The position numbers and the translations under genes are program-made. The notes below the pieces were generated by a model, which worked only from the letters and a program-made list of their open reading frames with translations, did no database searches and was not told the origin of the DNA. 64,000 nucleotides of DNA from Diploptera punctata (lineage: Eukaryota > Arthropoda > Insecta > Blattodea > Blaberidae), in contig JASPKZ010007555.1 of NCBI GenBank assembly GCA_030220185.1, positions 927,001-991,000 on the forward strand, read 5' to 3'. Position 1 is the first letter of the stretch; each line of letters starts with the position of its first letter. Positions 34,966 through 45,026 of this stretch are shown one piece after another.

Positions 34966-36939
34966 ATAATGAATCCCCAGATTGTTGGACTATAAGTGGA
35001 GGTAAACCGTATGCATGAGACACTGAATTTAGGACATTAAGATTGGAGTTACCTGTAGCTAAAATAACGTCAATATTTAATAAATTATACATATTGTTTA
35101 GAACTAGGCATTTCAGCAACTATGACCAAAACTTCAAACATATCTGCTTCCCTGGAATTAATAAACTCTTATCTGAAAAATTATATTTAAGAAATTGAGA
35201 TGGACAACTGCATTATAAACGCTACTGAACCTACTAATATATTGAACAAATGTTAAATATTTTTATTAAGTTTTTCAAATTCAGTTAAAAGTTCATTCCC
35301 TTCCATAATATTATCTAGGCACTACATCACTAAATTGTCCACAGTTAAATATTGTATTTTTAAAAAAAAATGTTCTCTGAATTATGTACGAACAGTAAAC
35401 TAAACGATTTACATGTCTATTGTTTTACAAACACATCAGTGATTTTCATGTTGTATTTATTAAACAGAGTCTTCGTTCTATTTTTATAGACAGGAATCCA
35501 ATCAATTTTAAACTATCAAACTCACAACATGTAGGATATATAGCAAAAATAATTTATCTTTCAATGGAAAAAGTGTAAATTAATTAAATCGATGAAATAT
35601 AACAACTGAAAATTATATACTTTTTATCTCAGACTAGTTCTATCCTTCCTCAAATTGGTTGGGCTACGTATATAGTTTTCTGCTCAAGAACAGGGCTTTC
35701 ATTTCAGACTCAGCATTCTCCACTCTTTCCTTAACTCAGTCTTTCTTTTTGTACTCGCATACAAACCATGTTATATCTCATGTGATATATTTTCTGTCTC
35801 TAACCTTCATTCCGTTGATCTTTTCTTCTAGCACATCCGTCATCAGGCAGTGTCTTCCTAGCTAGTGACCAATCAAATTTCTTTTCCTCATCTTTATGAG
35901 GAACTCATATTTATGAGTTCCAGCATTGTTCTTCCTTCACCCACTCTACCTAGCACATCTTTATTTTTTTTATTTTGTCTGTTCATTTTATACGCTCTAT
36001 CCTTCTTCATATCCAGACCTTAAAAGCTTTCAGTCCCCTTTTCTTTATTCCGTCGTAATTTCCAGTCTGTGCATCATACAATGCTACACTCCACACAAAC
36101 CACTTCACTATCTTCTTCCGTAATTATTTTGCCAAATGTCCGCAGAAAATACTTCTCTTCTTGTTAAAGATGGGTTAATTGATTAAAATATGCTAATCCA
36201 GCAAATCCTAAGGATAAAATATTAATTAGTTTTCTTTAATGCTAGGCTCGCTGATCTCCACTCTGTTATATCAAGTTTCTCCTCCATAATCAGTTTTTTA
36301 TTTGCGTGTGGTTCTTTGATATGAACTGACAAAAACCGTGGAATTTTTCTTTTATTTCGCGTAAAACGTTGAATTGTTAGTAAATTATTACTTGTGAAAT
36401 TTAAAATAATTAAATAATTTCCTTCATAACAATGCCAAATATCACTCAATAAAATACGCAATGATGTCGTGGTTCAACAATAGCATAACGGTCACGTGGT
36501 TACGGCATAAATAATATTTCAAAATTTGTTTTCTATAAAAATAATTACAATTTCGAGTTATTTTTTATTTCAGGAAAATCAGGTTGAACATAAATAGGAT
36601 CAAAATATTTTGTTTTCAACGCGAAAGCGTTAAATGTGGCTGAGAATTAACAAGATTGTGTGTGGAATTGTTCTAAAATACAAGGTAATTATGTTTCGTT
36701 TAAAAGATGAAACAAAGTTAGTGTGGATAATTAGAATGTAGGTGTAGGGCGCCGTAGAAGTTCATTAGAAAACTGGGTAGATAGATAAGAACGATACAGA
36801 AATTCTAAATCATATTCTATTCTATAAAGTTTTGCTCTAGGGTAGGTCTGTCACTGTATTCATCGCATTTTCATGCATTGCAGATTTACTAGGGCATTAT
36901 ATGTGTGGTAGCTTCCCGTTGCCTTCCACACCGGTGACG

Positions 36940-37115
36940 GACGATAATGATGATAGCCAGATAATGTTCAGGGACATTTTGGGTCTTAGAGCTACCTGAC
37001 ATTTGTTTTATTGGTGTGGAAAAACCTCAAACAAGAAGCTTGTCCCGACCTGGAATCGAACCTTGTGCCGTTGCGTGACAAGGCAGTACGTCACCTCGAA
37101 ACCACACCGGTTTGC
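36940..37115 (-). mobile_element. tRNA-derived SINE ('ATC-tail' family), satellite copy 7
   Basis: B box GGTTCGATTCC intact on the minus strand (near 37,053-37,063), with the usual body and ATC/ATT tail. Confidence 0.65.
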
Positions 37116-37230
37116 ATTGTGATACAGTAGCTTGAAAAGTAAATATTTAAAATATAATCTAATATAATTTGAGGACATCCATTTATAATGAATCCCCAGA
37201 TTGTTGGACTAAAAGTGGAGGTCAACCGAA

Positions 37231-37472
37231 TACATAGGTCGTTGTCAGCACTGGCTAAATCGCTCGTTATCAACTATGGATATATACAAAAGGGCTAAAG
37301 AGGGTAAATAAATCCCTAAAGTAGCCGGAAGCTTGGCCCATGGACTAGTGGTTCCTTTTTCGGCTGCCAAAGGAAACATCCAGGAATCTACTGGCTGGCT
37401 CGGGAAAGGAATACATTTTGGAAAAGTGCTCCAGCTTCCAACACATAGTCTAATCTAGTCCACTTGTGACAC
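37231..37472. mobile_element. Unclassified 240-bp insertion in macrosatellite A
   Basis: Between GTCAACCGAATAC and TTGTGACACTGA, which adjoin in other monomers, lies foreign sequence with GCCGGAAGCTTGGCCCATGG and TTCGGCTGCCAAAGGAAACA. No ORF, box motifs or clear target duplication seen. Confidence 0.4.
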
Positions 37473-38261
37473 TGACATTCAGACACATCTGTTACTTTCA
37501 TGTTGTTGTGTTTATTAAAGAGAGTCTTTATTCTATTCTAAACACCATTCCAATCAATTTTACACTATCAAACGCGTAACATGTCGGATATATGGCAAAA
37601 ATAATTTCAGTTTCAATGGAAAATATGTAAATTAATTAAATCGAAGACATTTAACAACCGAAAATATATTTTTTATCTGAGAACTTGGGTATCCTTCCTC
37701 AAATAGGTTGGGCTATATACATAGTGTTCTGCTAAACAGCAGGTATTTCACTACAAACTCAGCAATTTCCACTCTTTCCATAACTGAGCCTTCCTTTTTG
37801 TATCCGCATACAAACCATTTTATTAATATTTTATATCATGTGATATCTTTTCATTCCGTTGACCATTTCTTCTAGGACATCTTAAAGTAGACAGTTTTTT
37901 CTTAGCCAGTGGCCAATCACATTTCTTTTACTCTTCTTTATGAGTTTCAGCATTGTTCTTTCTTCACCCACTCTGCCTATTACATCTTTATTTTTTATTT
38001 TGTCTATCCATTTTATACACTCTATCCTTCTCCATATCCATATCTCAAAAGATTTCAGTACCCTTTGATCATTCCGTCGTAATGTCTAGGTCTGTGCACC
38101 ACTCCACACAAGGCATTCGCTATCTTCTTCCGTAAATATTTTGCCAAATGTTCGCAGAAAATATTTCTCTTCTTGTTAAAAATGGCTTATTTGATTAAAG
38201 AATGCTAATACAGCAAATCCTAAAGATCAAATACTAAGTAAGTTTCTTTAACGTAAGAGGG

Positions 38262-39541
38262 TGTTTTAATTATGGGTAATGAGGTGTAGATGGGATGTTT
38301 GGGCGTCAGGAGTATCTAATGGAAAGAACTCCATGTATGAGAACTAGGTTGCTCAGGTTGGAAATTGGTAGAGCTGAGGTTCTTACTACAGGGATAAGCA
38401 AGGAGCTGCCGGCGCAAGACTACGCGAGATGAATTTTAATAAATATACTTTATTAATCGATGGACACTAGATACACGTACAATTGTAGACATATTAAAGT
38501 CGGACAAGGTATTGACCACAGGAACGCATTTAAATCCAAGAAGGAATCTCATTAGAGTCTATCACGGATGAATAAATTATAAGTGAAGTTATATTTGTAT
38601 TTACTAATGCATGGCCATTGTGCTGATTACAACTATGTCGGAGAGTCTGTTCCGACCCCCGCCTCAGTGAGCTACGAAGAAGAACTCAGAACGCTGAACT
38701 AACTTTTATTTGTGGCTGCCCCGATGAGTTACGCAGAACTGACTTAACATAATTTTGTTGAGTACAAGGAAAACTTCGTTTATCTTCTCTCTGTACTCGT
38801 GTCGTCATGAGGTCATTACTTTGTCGTGATATAACCCTTTACTATATTGGTTGACAACGATTTCTTAGTACCAAAGAAGGGATCGCCGTCTTTTGGTTGG
38901 ACAAGTATCCACCATGTTTTCTGGAAGAATACTCCCATCCTGAAATACAGTCCTGCCAAAAAGTTCGTACCCTGGGGAATTCCGGTCTAAATTTATTATA
39001 TAACCTTCTTTAGGCCAGTGACTTTTTTCCAGCTTGTTTGCTTGGCTTCGCGTTCTCGCGGTTTGTCGAGTTCGTTATAATGAGTTGTTTACTTCAGGCT
39101 GTAGTTTCCAAGCCATACATCACTTCTTTGTTCATGACCCGTCAGCGAAGCTCGGTTTAAGATCTTGGTTACTGGTCTACAAAGAAATGTCCGGTAATCC
39201 GCTAGTACAATAGGTTCTTCGAATGGTAACTCCTTTGTAGCCGCATCAAGTATCTGTCGCTTAACAATAGCGATACCATGTACTTGTTAAATGGTTTTCG
39301 TAATTACTAACTGATAATTTATTCGGGATCCTATCAACTTCTTTAATTGAATTATTTTCATTTAATGATATAAAATCAAACCCCTCGTGTTCTCACGGTT
39401 TGATTCCATATACGTTTCATATATCTGCGATGATTATTTCATCCAACAGAGATTTAACATTATAATAATACACGTACTAATTAATTAATTAATTTTAATT
39501 TCTTAATCTAGGAGTCTGAGTGAAAGATTTTGCTACAAACA
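38262..39541. mobile_element. Unclassified 1.28-kb insertion in macrosatellite A (possible solo LTR)
   Basis: Satellite reading stops after CTTTAACG and resumes at CTAGGGGCGC. The insert begins TGTTTTAATTATGGGTAATG and ends TTTTGCTACAAACA, so TG...CA ends are possible, with an AATAAA in between. No 4-6-bp duplication is convincing and no coding sequence was recognised, so the solo LTR reading is weak. Confidence 0.3.
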
Positions 39542-40271
39542 CTAGGGGCGCTAATCTCCAGGTAGGTTATATTCAATTCCTCCTCTATAGTTAGTTTTTT
39601 ATTTGTCTGGGGTACTTTGATATGAACTGACAAAAACAGTTAAATATTTTCTCTTATTTCGCATAAATTGTGAATTTGTAAAAAAAATGACTTGTAAAAT
39701 ATTCATAACAAATAAATGATTTTCTTTTTACCTACATTATGATAGACCTGTTGCACTACATATAGAACTCTTTCTTATTCTTGTTGAAGAATAACAATGT
39801 GAAATATCACTCAATAGAATAAAAAATGGCGTCGTGTTTCAACAATAGCATCACGGTCACGTGGCCAAGGCATGAATAATATTTCAAATTTGATTTTGCT
39901 ATATAAATAATTACAATTTCGCGTTCTTTTAATTGCAGGAAAATCGGGATTAACATGAATAGGATCAAAATATTTTGTTTTATAACGTGAAAGCGTTATT
40001 TTTGACTGAGAAATAACAAGGTTGTGTAAACGTTCTGTATAATACAAGGTAAGTAAGTTTCGTTTAATTGGTGTGTAAAGTCGCGGTAGACGTTCATTAG
40101 AGAACTGGGTAGATAGGTAAGGGAGATTTCGAAATTCGAAATTATGTTCTATTCTATAACATTTTTCTCTAGGGCAGGTCTTCCACTGTATTCATGGCAT
40201 TTTCATGCTTTGCAGCTTTTCTAGGGCATTATATGCGTGGTAGCTTCCCGTTGCTTTCCACACCGTTGACG

Positions 40272-40424
40272 GCTGATAATGATGATAGCCAGATGGTGTT
40301 CAGGGACATTTTGGTCCTTAGAACTACCTGATATTTGTCTTGTAGGTGATGAAGTTACCTCAACCAGGAAGCTTGTCCCGACTTGGAATCGAACCAGGTC
40401 CCTCTGCGTGACAAGGCGGTGGAC
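40272..40424 (-). mobile_element. tRNA-derived SINE ('ATC-tail' family), satellite copy 8
   Basis: B box GGTTCGATTCC on the minus strand (near 40,385-40,395). About 23 bp of the head between the boxes is deleted, giving CACGCAGAGGGACCTGG next to CCGCCTTGTC. Confidence 0.6.
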
Positions 40425-41379
40425 ATCGCGATACAGTTGGTTGAAAGGTAAATATTTACCATATAATCTAATACAATTTGAGGACATCCATTTATAATGA
40501 ATCTCCAGATAGTTGGACGAGAAGTGGAGATCAACCAAATACTTGAGACACTGAATTTTAGACATTAAAATTGGAGTTACGTATAGCTAAAATGACTTAA
40601 AAATCTAATAAATTAGACATATTATTTAAAACTAGGCATTTCAAGCACAATGACCAAGACTTCAAAAATATCTATTTCACTGGAATAAATAAAATGATCT
40701 CTGAAACATGTTATTCAAGAAATAGAGATAGATTATTATAAACTCAATTGCACTAATTAATATATTGAAAAAATGTTGAATAATTTTATTAAGTTTCTCA
40801 AATTCAGTTAAAAGTTCATACGCTTCAATAATTATCTACACTCTACATGGCTAAATTCTCCACAGTTAAATGTTGCCTTTTTTATTTTGTAACAATTTGT
40901 TCGATGAATTATATACAAACAGAAAAACTAAACGATTTGCATGTCTATTGCTTTACAAACACATCAGTCATTTTCATGTTGTTTGTTTATTAAACAGTGT
41001 GTTCATTCTAGTTTTCTAAACACGAAACCAATCAACTTTAAAGTATCAAACGTACGACATGTAGGATATATAGCAAAACCAATTTCACTTTCAAAGGAAA
41101 AAGTGTAAAATAATTAAATCGAAGAAATGTAACAACTGAAAATATTATATTTTTAATCTGATACCGTTTGGACCCTTCCTCAAATTGGTTGGACTGCCCA
41201 AGAGCAGGTCTTTCGCTACAAACTCAGCATTCTCCACTATTTCCATTACTCATGTGATATATTTTCTCTCTCTAACTTTCATTCCGTTGACCATTCCTTA
41301 TAGGGCATTCGTCAGCAGACAGTTTCTTCTTAGCCTGTGGCCAATCAAATTTCTTTTTTCATTGACTTAGGCTTTAACG

Positions 41380-41686
41380 GCCGAAGATATTATGAAGATC
41401 TTGAAGAAGATTTCCGGGGTATTGGCCGTGGTCTAGAAGCTTGAAGTTCCCCGACGTTTTGCCAGAGACTGCGTCCAGCATCCTCAAGGTTTGCCTTGAG
41501 ACCGGAAATTTTTTCTGTACTGGTACTGGTAGGATGACGTTGACTTTCGCCGTCCGGTGTGCTGCATAGTGATACCCAAGGTGTATGACTTGGCAGCAAA
41601 TTCTTTTTGGCTATCAAGTAGGGGTTGTAGATTAAGTAACCCTAGCCTTGTGGTGACAATATGTTTCGCCTAACACATTTAGGTTG
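41380..41686 (-). mobile_element. Penelope-type 3' region relic, different family from the array
   Basis: The minus strand reads CTTGAGGATGCTGGACGCAG, TCTCTGGCAAAACGTCGGGG, AACTTCAAGC. This stem-flanked TGAGGATG...AAACGTCGG block is a familiar feature of Penelope-like 3' regions and has the same layout as the hairpin at 29,945. No RT or GIY-YIG sequence accompanies it. It lies at the edge of macrosatellite A. Confidence 0.4.
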
Positions 41687-41818
41687 ACATAATAATGGAT
41701 GTTACCACACTAGAAGAGGGTATCATAAACTACACCGTCGGCAAGCAGAGATTCCGAAAGCCGGACGGTGTAGAGTGAGTCACACTCTTCTAGGTGAGTG
41801 AACCTCGCACTATTATGT
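41687..41818. other. 132-nt nested three-stem fold
   Basis: Three concentric complementary pairs: ACATAATAATG/CACTATTATGT (41,687 and 41,808), CACTAGAAGAG/CTCTTCTAGGTG (41,708 and 41,785), and the perfect inner CTACACCGTC/GACGGTGTAG (41,730 and 41,764) with GGC/GCC inside it. It could be a degenerate fold-back element or a structured RNA. No known class recognised. Confidence 0.5.
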
Positions 41819-41950
41819 GGATGGTTTCTCCTTAGTTGGTTAATCTGCGAAACACAGGTTTACCAAGCGATGCATGAAGAGAAAACGGCCCATGGGATAA
41901 TTCAGCCAACAAGAGCTGAATGTCCCGGAGCATTTGTTCCGCATGCACAG

Positions 41951-42194
41951 TTAGGGTGGATTTCTCAACCGAAATCTAAACCACGACCGTAGTTTTCTTA
42001 TTTTTTGTTGTTTCCATAACAACCGTAAAAACTGAAAATCGACGGCTGTTAATTACAAAAACAAATGTATGAATTATATGGTTTCATAACAATTGCTGTG
42101 AATTTTTATTAATTTTTATAGGTGTTATGGAAACAATAAATAATCGGAAAACCACCGGTCGTGGTTTAGACTTCGGTTGAGAAATTCACCCTTA
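41951..42194. repeat. Imperfect inverted repeat, about 75-80-bp arms
   Basis: Left arm (41,951-42,030) TTAGGGTGGATTTCTCAACC... through CCACGACCG to TTGTTTCCATAACA. The right arm (42,115-42,194) is its near reverse complement, and about 85 bp of AT-rich spacer lies between. The right arm overlaps the end of the minus-strand jockey ORF1 (RVNFSTEV, stop), so the left arm is an inverted duplicate of that end. Confidence 0.6.
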
Positions 42195-43910
42195 AATTTC
42201 CTGTTGGCAATTGCTGGCCCCTAGCCTTACCTGTGCTATTATCTTTGAATGGTCTGGAAGAAGTACCAGTCTGTAAAGCTTGGGTATAGGAAACTCTTGG
42301 ATCGACATTCAACGAGGTGAAGATCTTTCCTTTAGTTGGTCTTACTGTAGGATGTGGGGATGGATTCACATTGGGATGGTTTTATTATTGGCAGATGGAT
42401 TTTGGTTACCATACTATAAGCTTCAAATGCTGCCTTGAAAGCTGGGCAGCCTCGGTAGGAAGCCGAGTGAGCGGAATACCCGCAGTTTGCACATTTCAGC
42501 AAATTAGGGTCTCTCTGCGCTTGGGCCTTTAGGGTACATTCCTTCTGCCCATGAGGCCGAGCGCAGATAACACAACGCGGAGCCCGGTTACAAGTAGGTA
42601 ATGTATTGTTGAATGACTGGCACTTGTAGCACTGTTTAAGCCCAGCCCTAGGTCTATACCGTGCTAAGGCCACGACTGCAAATAAGATATGCTTCAGGTC
42701 AAAGATTTTCAAAGCTTCATCATTACGTTCCAGCTCAAGAATGAAAATTGGAAGTGGTTTGGTCAAATTATTTTCTGTTTCGATTATTTGTTTCACTGAT
42801 TTGACAGGAAATTCTAAAGCAAGGAGTTCCTCTCTAATTTCCTCTGGGTCTATAACTGAAGGTAGTCTCTTTAATTAATACAGTCTTTAAAGGAAGTTCT
42901 CTTTTAAGCTGTAATGTATAATATTCCTTTTTCAAGGACGTAAAATACTCCTTCAGCTTATAGGAATCTTCCAATGAGGAAGCATAATATCGTAATCCTT
43001 CAGGAATATTGACACATTTTGGGTGTTCATTAAGTAGTGATCTTAATTCCCTGTTCATACGGAACAGGTTCCCGTGGCCAGTGACAGTGATTGGCGGGGC
43101 CTCTGTTCAGTGCGGACAATACTCCGTGAAGGCGCTGGGTTTTGTGTAGTCATAAAAGGGCCAACAGGTTAAGGAGGAACCATCTCTGAGAATGTTCCAA
43201 CAGTTTGATTTGGAAGTTCAGTTAAAACTGAAAATTTATCGCTAGTTTGAACGACTGGAACTTCAACTAGCGTTTCCTTTGGCTGTGTGGATCGGTTAGT
43301 TTGAACTGTTTGATCAACAATTTTGCTCTTTTTAACCACTAAAGTGCGTTCTTTTTCTTTATTTTTTTGTTCTTTCTATTTTTGCGTTTTTGGCAGAATG
43401 TCCCCTAGCAGTAGACTTGTCAACACTAACCATTTGTTCACTGGTGACTGTCTCTTTACTAGTTGAGGGTATTTCCTCAACAATTTGCTTAGTTTCAGTA
43501 TCTTTAGTTTCAGTTTCAGAAATTTCATCTCCCCAATTTCTCGTATAAAGAAAGCTGCACGATTGAACTTCAATCGTGTCAGCTTGCAGTTCACCAAGCG
43601 TAGCTTCAAAAGTTGGAAGCCCAGGTTCTCTTTCTTGAATTATACGATTTAACCGATCCAAACATCCAGTCGTGAGTTCACGAGCTTCGTCGGACCTCTC
43701 GTATTCTACATAAGTAGACATAAAATTTGTTATAAGCAAGAAGGTTCCATTAAGAGAGTGGAGTATTTCTTTTAGGTTTGGATCTTTATTATGTCTATAT
43801 TTACTGACAAACATGTCAAATGTATGGGCGGAGTCCTCCAAAAGGGCGAGAGGTCCGACATCATCAATACCTAGGTCCGTAAACCTGTTAGGATTTAGCA
43901 TAGTAGTCAT
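42195..43910 (-). pseudogene. Jockey-type ORF1 (gag-like, PRE_C2HC and zinc knuckles), frameshifted
   Basis: ATG at 43,910 (MTTMLNPNRF). First frame: an acidic, Glu/Thr-rich N-terminal half of 183 residues, ending AKIERTKK. After a gap of broken frame, MNRELRSLLNEHPKCV, LRYYASSLEDSYKLKEYFTS and KKEYYTLQLKRELPLKTVL (43,058-42,870) match the PRE_C2HC domain that precedes zinc knuckles in jockey, R1 and related gag proteins. Then ILELERNDEALKIFDLKHIL, and two cysteine clusters CYKC...CNRAPRCVICARPHGQKEC and CANCGYSAHSASYRGCPAF (42,640-42,435). The tail ends RVNFSTEV. ORF1 proteins bind the element RNA. At least three frameshifts (about 43,358, 42,834, 42,332). Confidence 0.8.
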
Positions 43911-44190
43911 GTTGCTTGGTAAAACGAAGTCTTAGTTCAGGTCACTACACAAAATGAACTAAAACATTTGTCACCACAGGGTTAGAATAATAACACAATG
44001 ATAAATATTGTAATCCACACTCTCCTACCTGATAGCACTTCACTCGTAATTTTAATTCACAAAAAAACATTACGCGTTAGAATGGGTAACGCCCATTCTA
44101 AGAATTTGCTAGCACTTTTGTGACTGCATTTATGATTGCCCGATACGATACACTTTAAAATATTTCAACCAATCACAGCACACGATACGT
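42195..44190 (-). mobile_element. Jockey-clade non-LTR retrotransposon, ORF1 part only
   Basis: Minus-strand element with a 5' UTR of about 280 bp (44,190 to 43,911) that is homologous to that of the plus-strand element at 45,027, and ORF1. It stops at the inverted repeat at 42,194, before any ORF2. Confidence 0.75.
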
Positions 44191-44192
44191 CA

Positions 44193-44702
44193 CTATTGAT
44201 TTTCTCCTAGCAGCTCTACGTAAACGTAGTCGCCGTTGTAGACTGCCAGCGTACAATCAATGATGCCGTGCTCCTGATGCCACGCTAGTAGTATGTTGTT
44301 ATCATTACATAGCATGATGTTCTCCATACGAAGTATGATCTCAGTATGGCAATTTTGTCGACTGCCTGCCCTATTTATACAGTTCATCGCGATGTATTCA
44401 CTGCGCGGTCCGTTTCGTCGTAAATGTTGTTGTCTGCCTTCTGATTGTTTAGCGGTAGGGACAGCCATAGCACCAATGAAGTTGCCGTTAGAAGGTCTAG
44501 TAGACTGTTCTTGTAGCGATTTGCATCTGGTATTTTTTAGAACCTGTATCCATGCATTGTTGACTTTTAGTGATTCTTCTTTTCTATTAAAACTATTTTG
44601 ATGATTGTAATATCTGAATGGCTTCTCGTTGTAGACGGGTAAAATTGTGTGTGCAGTTGGATAATATGTCAGTATTATCGTACTAAAATGTATGACCATC
44701 AA
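44193..44702 (-). CDS. 169-codon ORF of unknown function between two head-to-head jockey elements
   Basis: Open from ATG 44,702 to the stop at 44,193. Not recognised. The N-terminus MMVIHFSTIILTYYPTAHTI is mildly hydrophobic. The middle is rich in Asn, Ser, Arg and Gln, and the C-terminal third is better mixed (MLCNDNNILLAWHQEHGIID, VYVELLGENQ). Its stop lies directly at the 5' edge of the minus-strand jockey 5' UTR, so it is in the segment between the two elements. An overlapping plus-strand frame of 102 codons is open over the same DNA, so this may be chance. No splice or promoter evidence was found, and codon use does not stand out. Confidence 0.25.
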   Translation of the reverse strand: MMVIHFSTIILTYYPTAHTILPVYNEKPFRYYNHQNSFNRKEESLKVNNAWIQVLKNTRCKSLQEQSTRPSNGNFIGAMAVPTAKQSEGRQQHLRRNGPRSEYIAMNCINRAGSRQNCHTEIILRMENIMLCNDNNILLAWHQEHGIIDCTLAVYNGDYVYVELLGENQ

Positions 44703-45026
44703 GTGAAGTGTGTTCTGCTACTGCCGACTTTTCCACGTGGCTATATATTTAATATTCCTTTACTCTGGTTGCTATGCTACGTTTGGTGGTGCTTATATAT
44801 ACTTTGCCGCAACTGCATGGTATCCTGTCATCATCATCGCATCGTCATCGCATCTATCATCATTCTACTTCGAGAAATCAACAGAGCAACAACTATCGAA
44901 CCGTTCTTCTCGAACGTGAAATGTCAACTTTGTTGAGTGTACAACTAGAGCTTATGTACTGCAGTGATTGGATCGCCTAAGACGCCAGTGCTCTGCAAGA
45001 CGAAATATCAATAAGTGGAAAGTGAC
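44703..45026. other. Unassigned spacer between head-to-head jockey elements
   Basis: No repeat recognised. Contains a CATCATCATCGCATCGTCAT run and overlapping short plus-strand frames of up to 95 codons that look like chance. Confidence 0.4.

Larger units (their letters stand above)
34966..41360. repeat. Macrosatellite A, block 4 (with two insertions)
   Basis: About 2.5 monomers with the standard landmark order, interrupted at 37,231-37,472 and 38,262-39,541. SINE copies 7 and 8 lie at the usual site. The array ends near 41,360, where unrelated sequence starts with CTTAGGCTTTAACGG. Confidence 0.82.

Noticed and set aside
44193..44702. Host gene with a bidirectional promoter
   Set aside because: Attractive because of the head-to-head layout, but both neighbours are dead jockey ORF1s, and no exon, splice or promoter signal supports a host gene.
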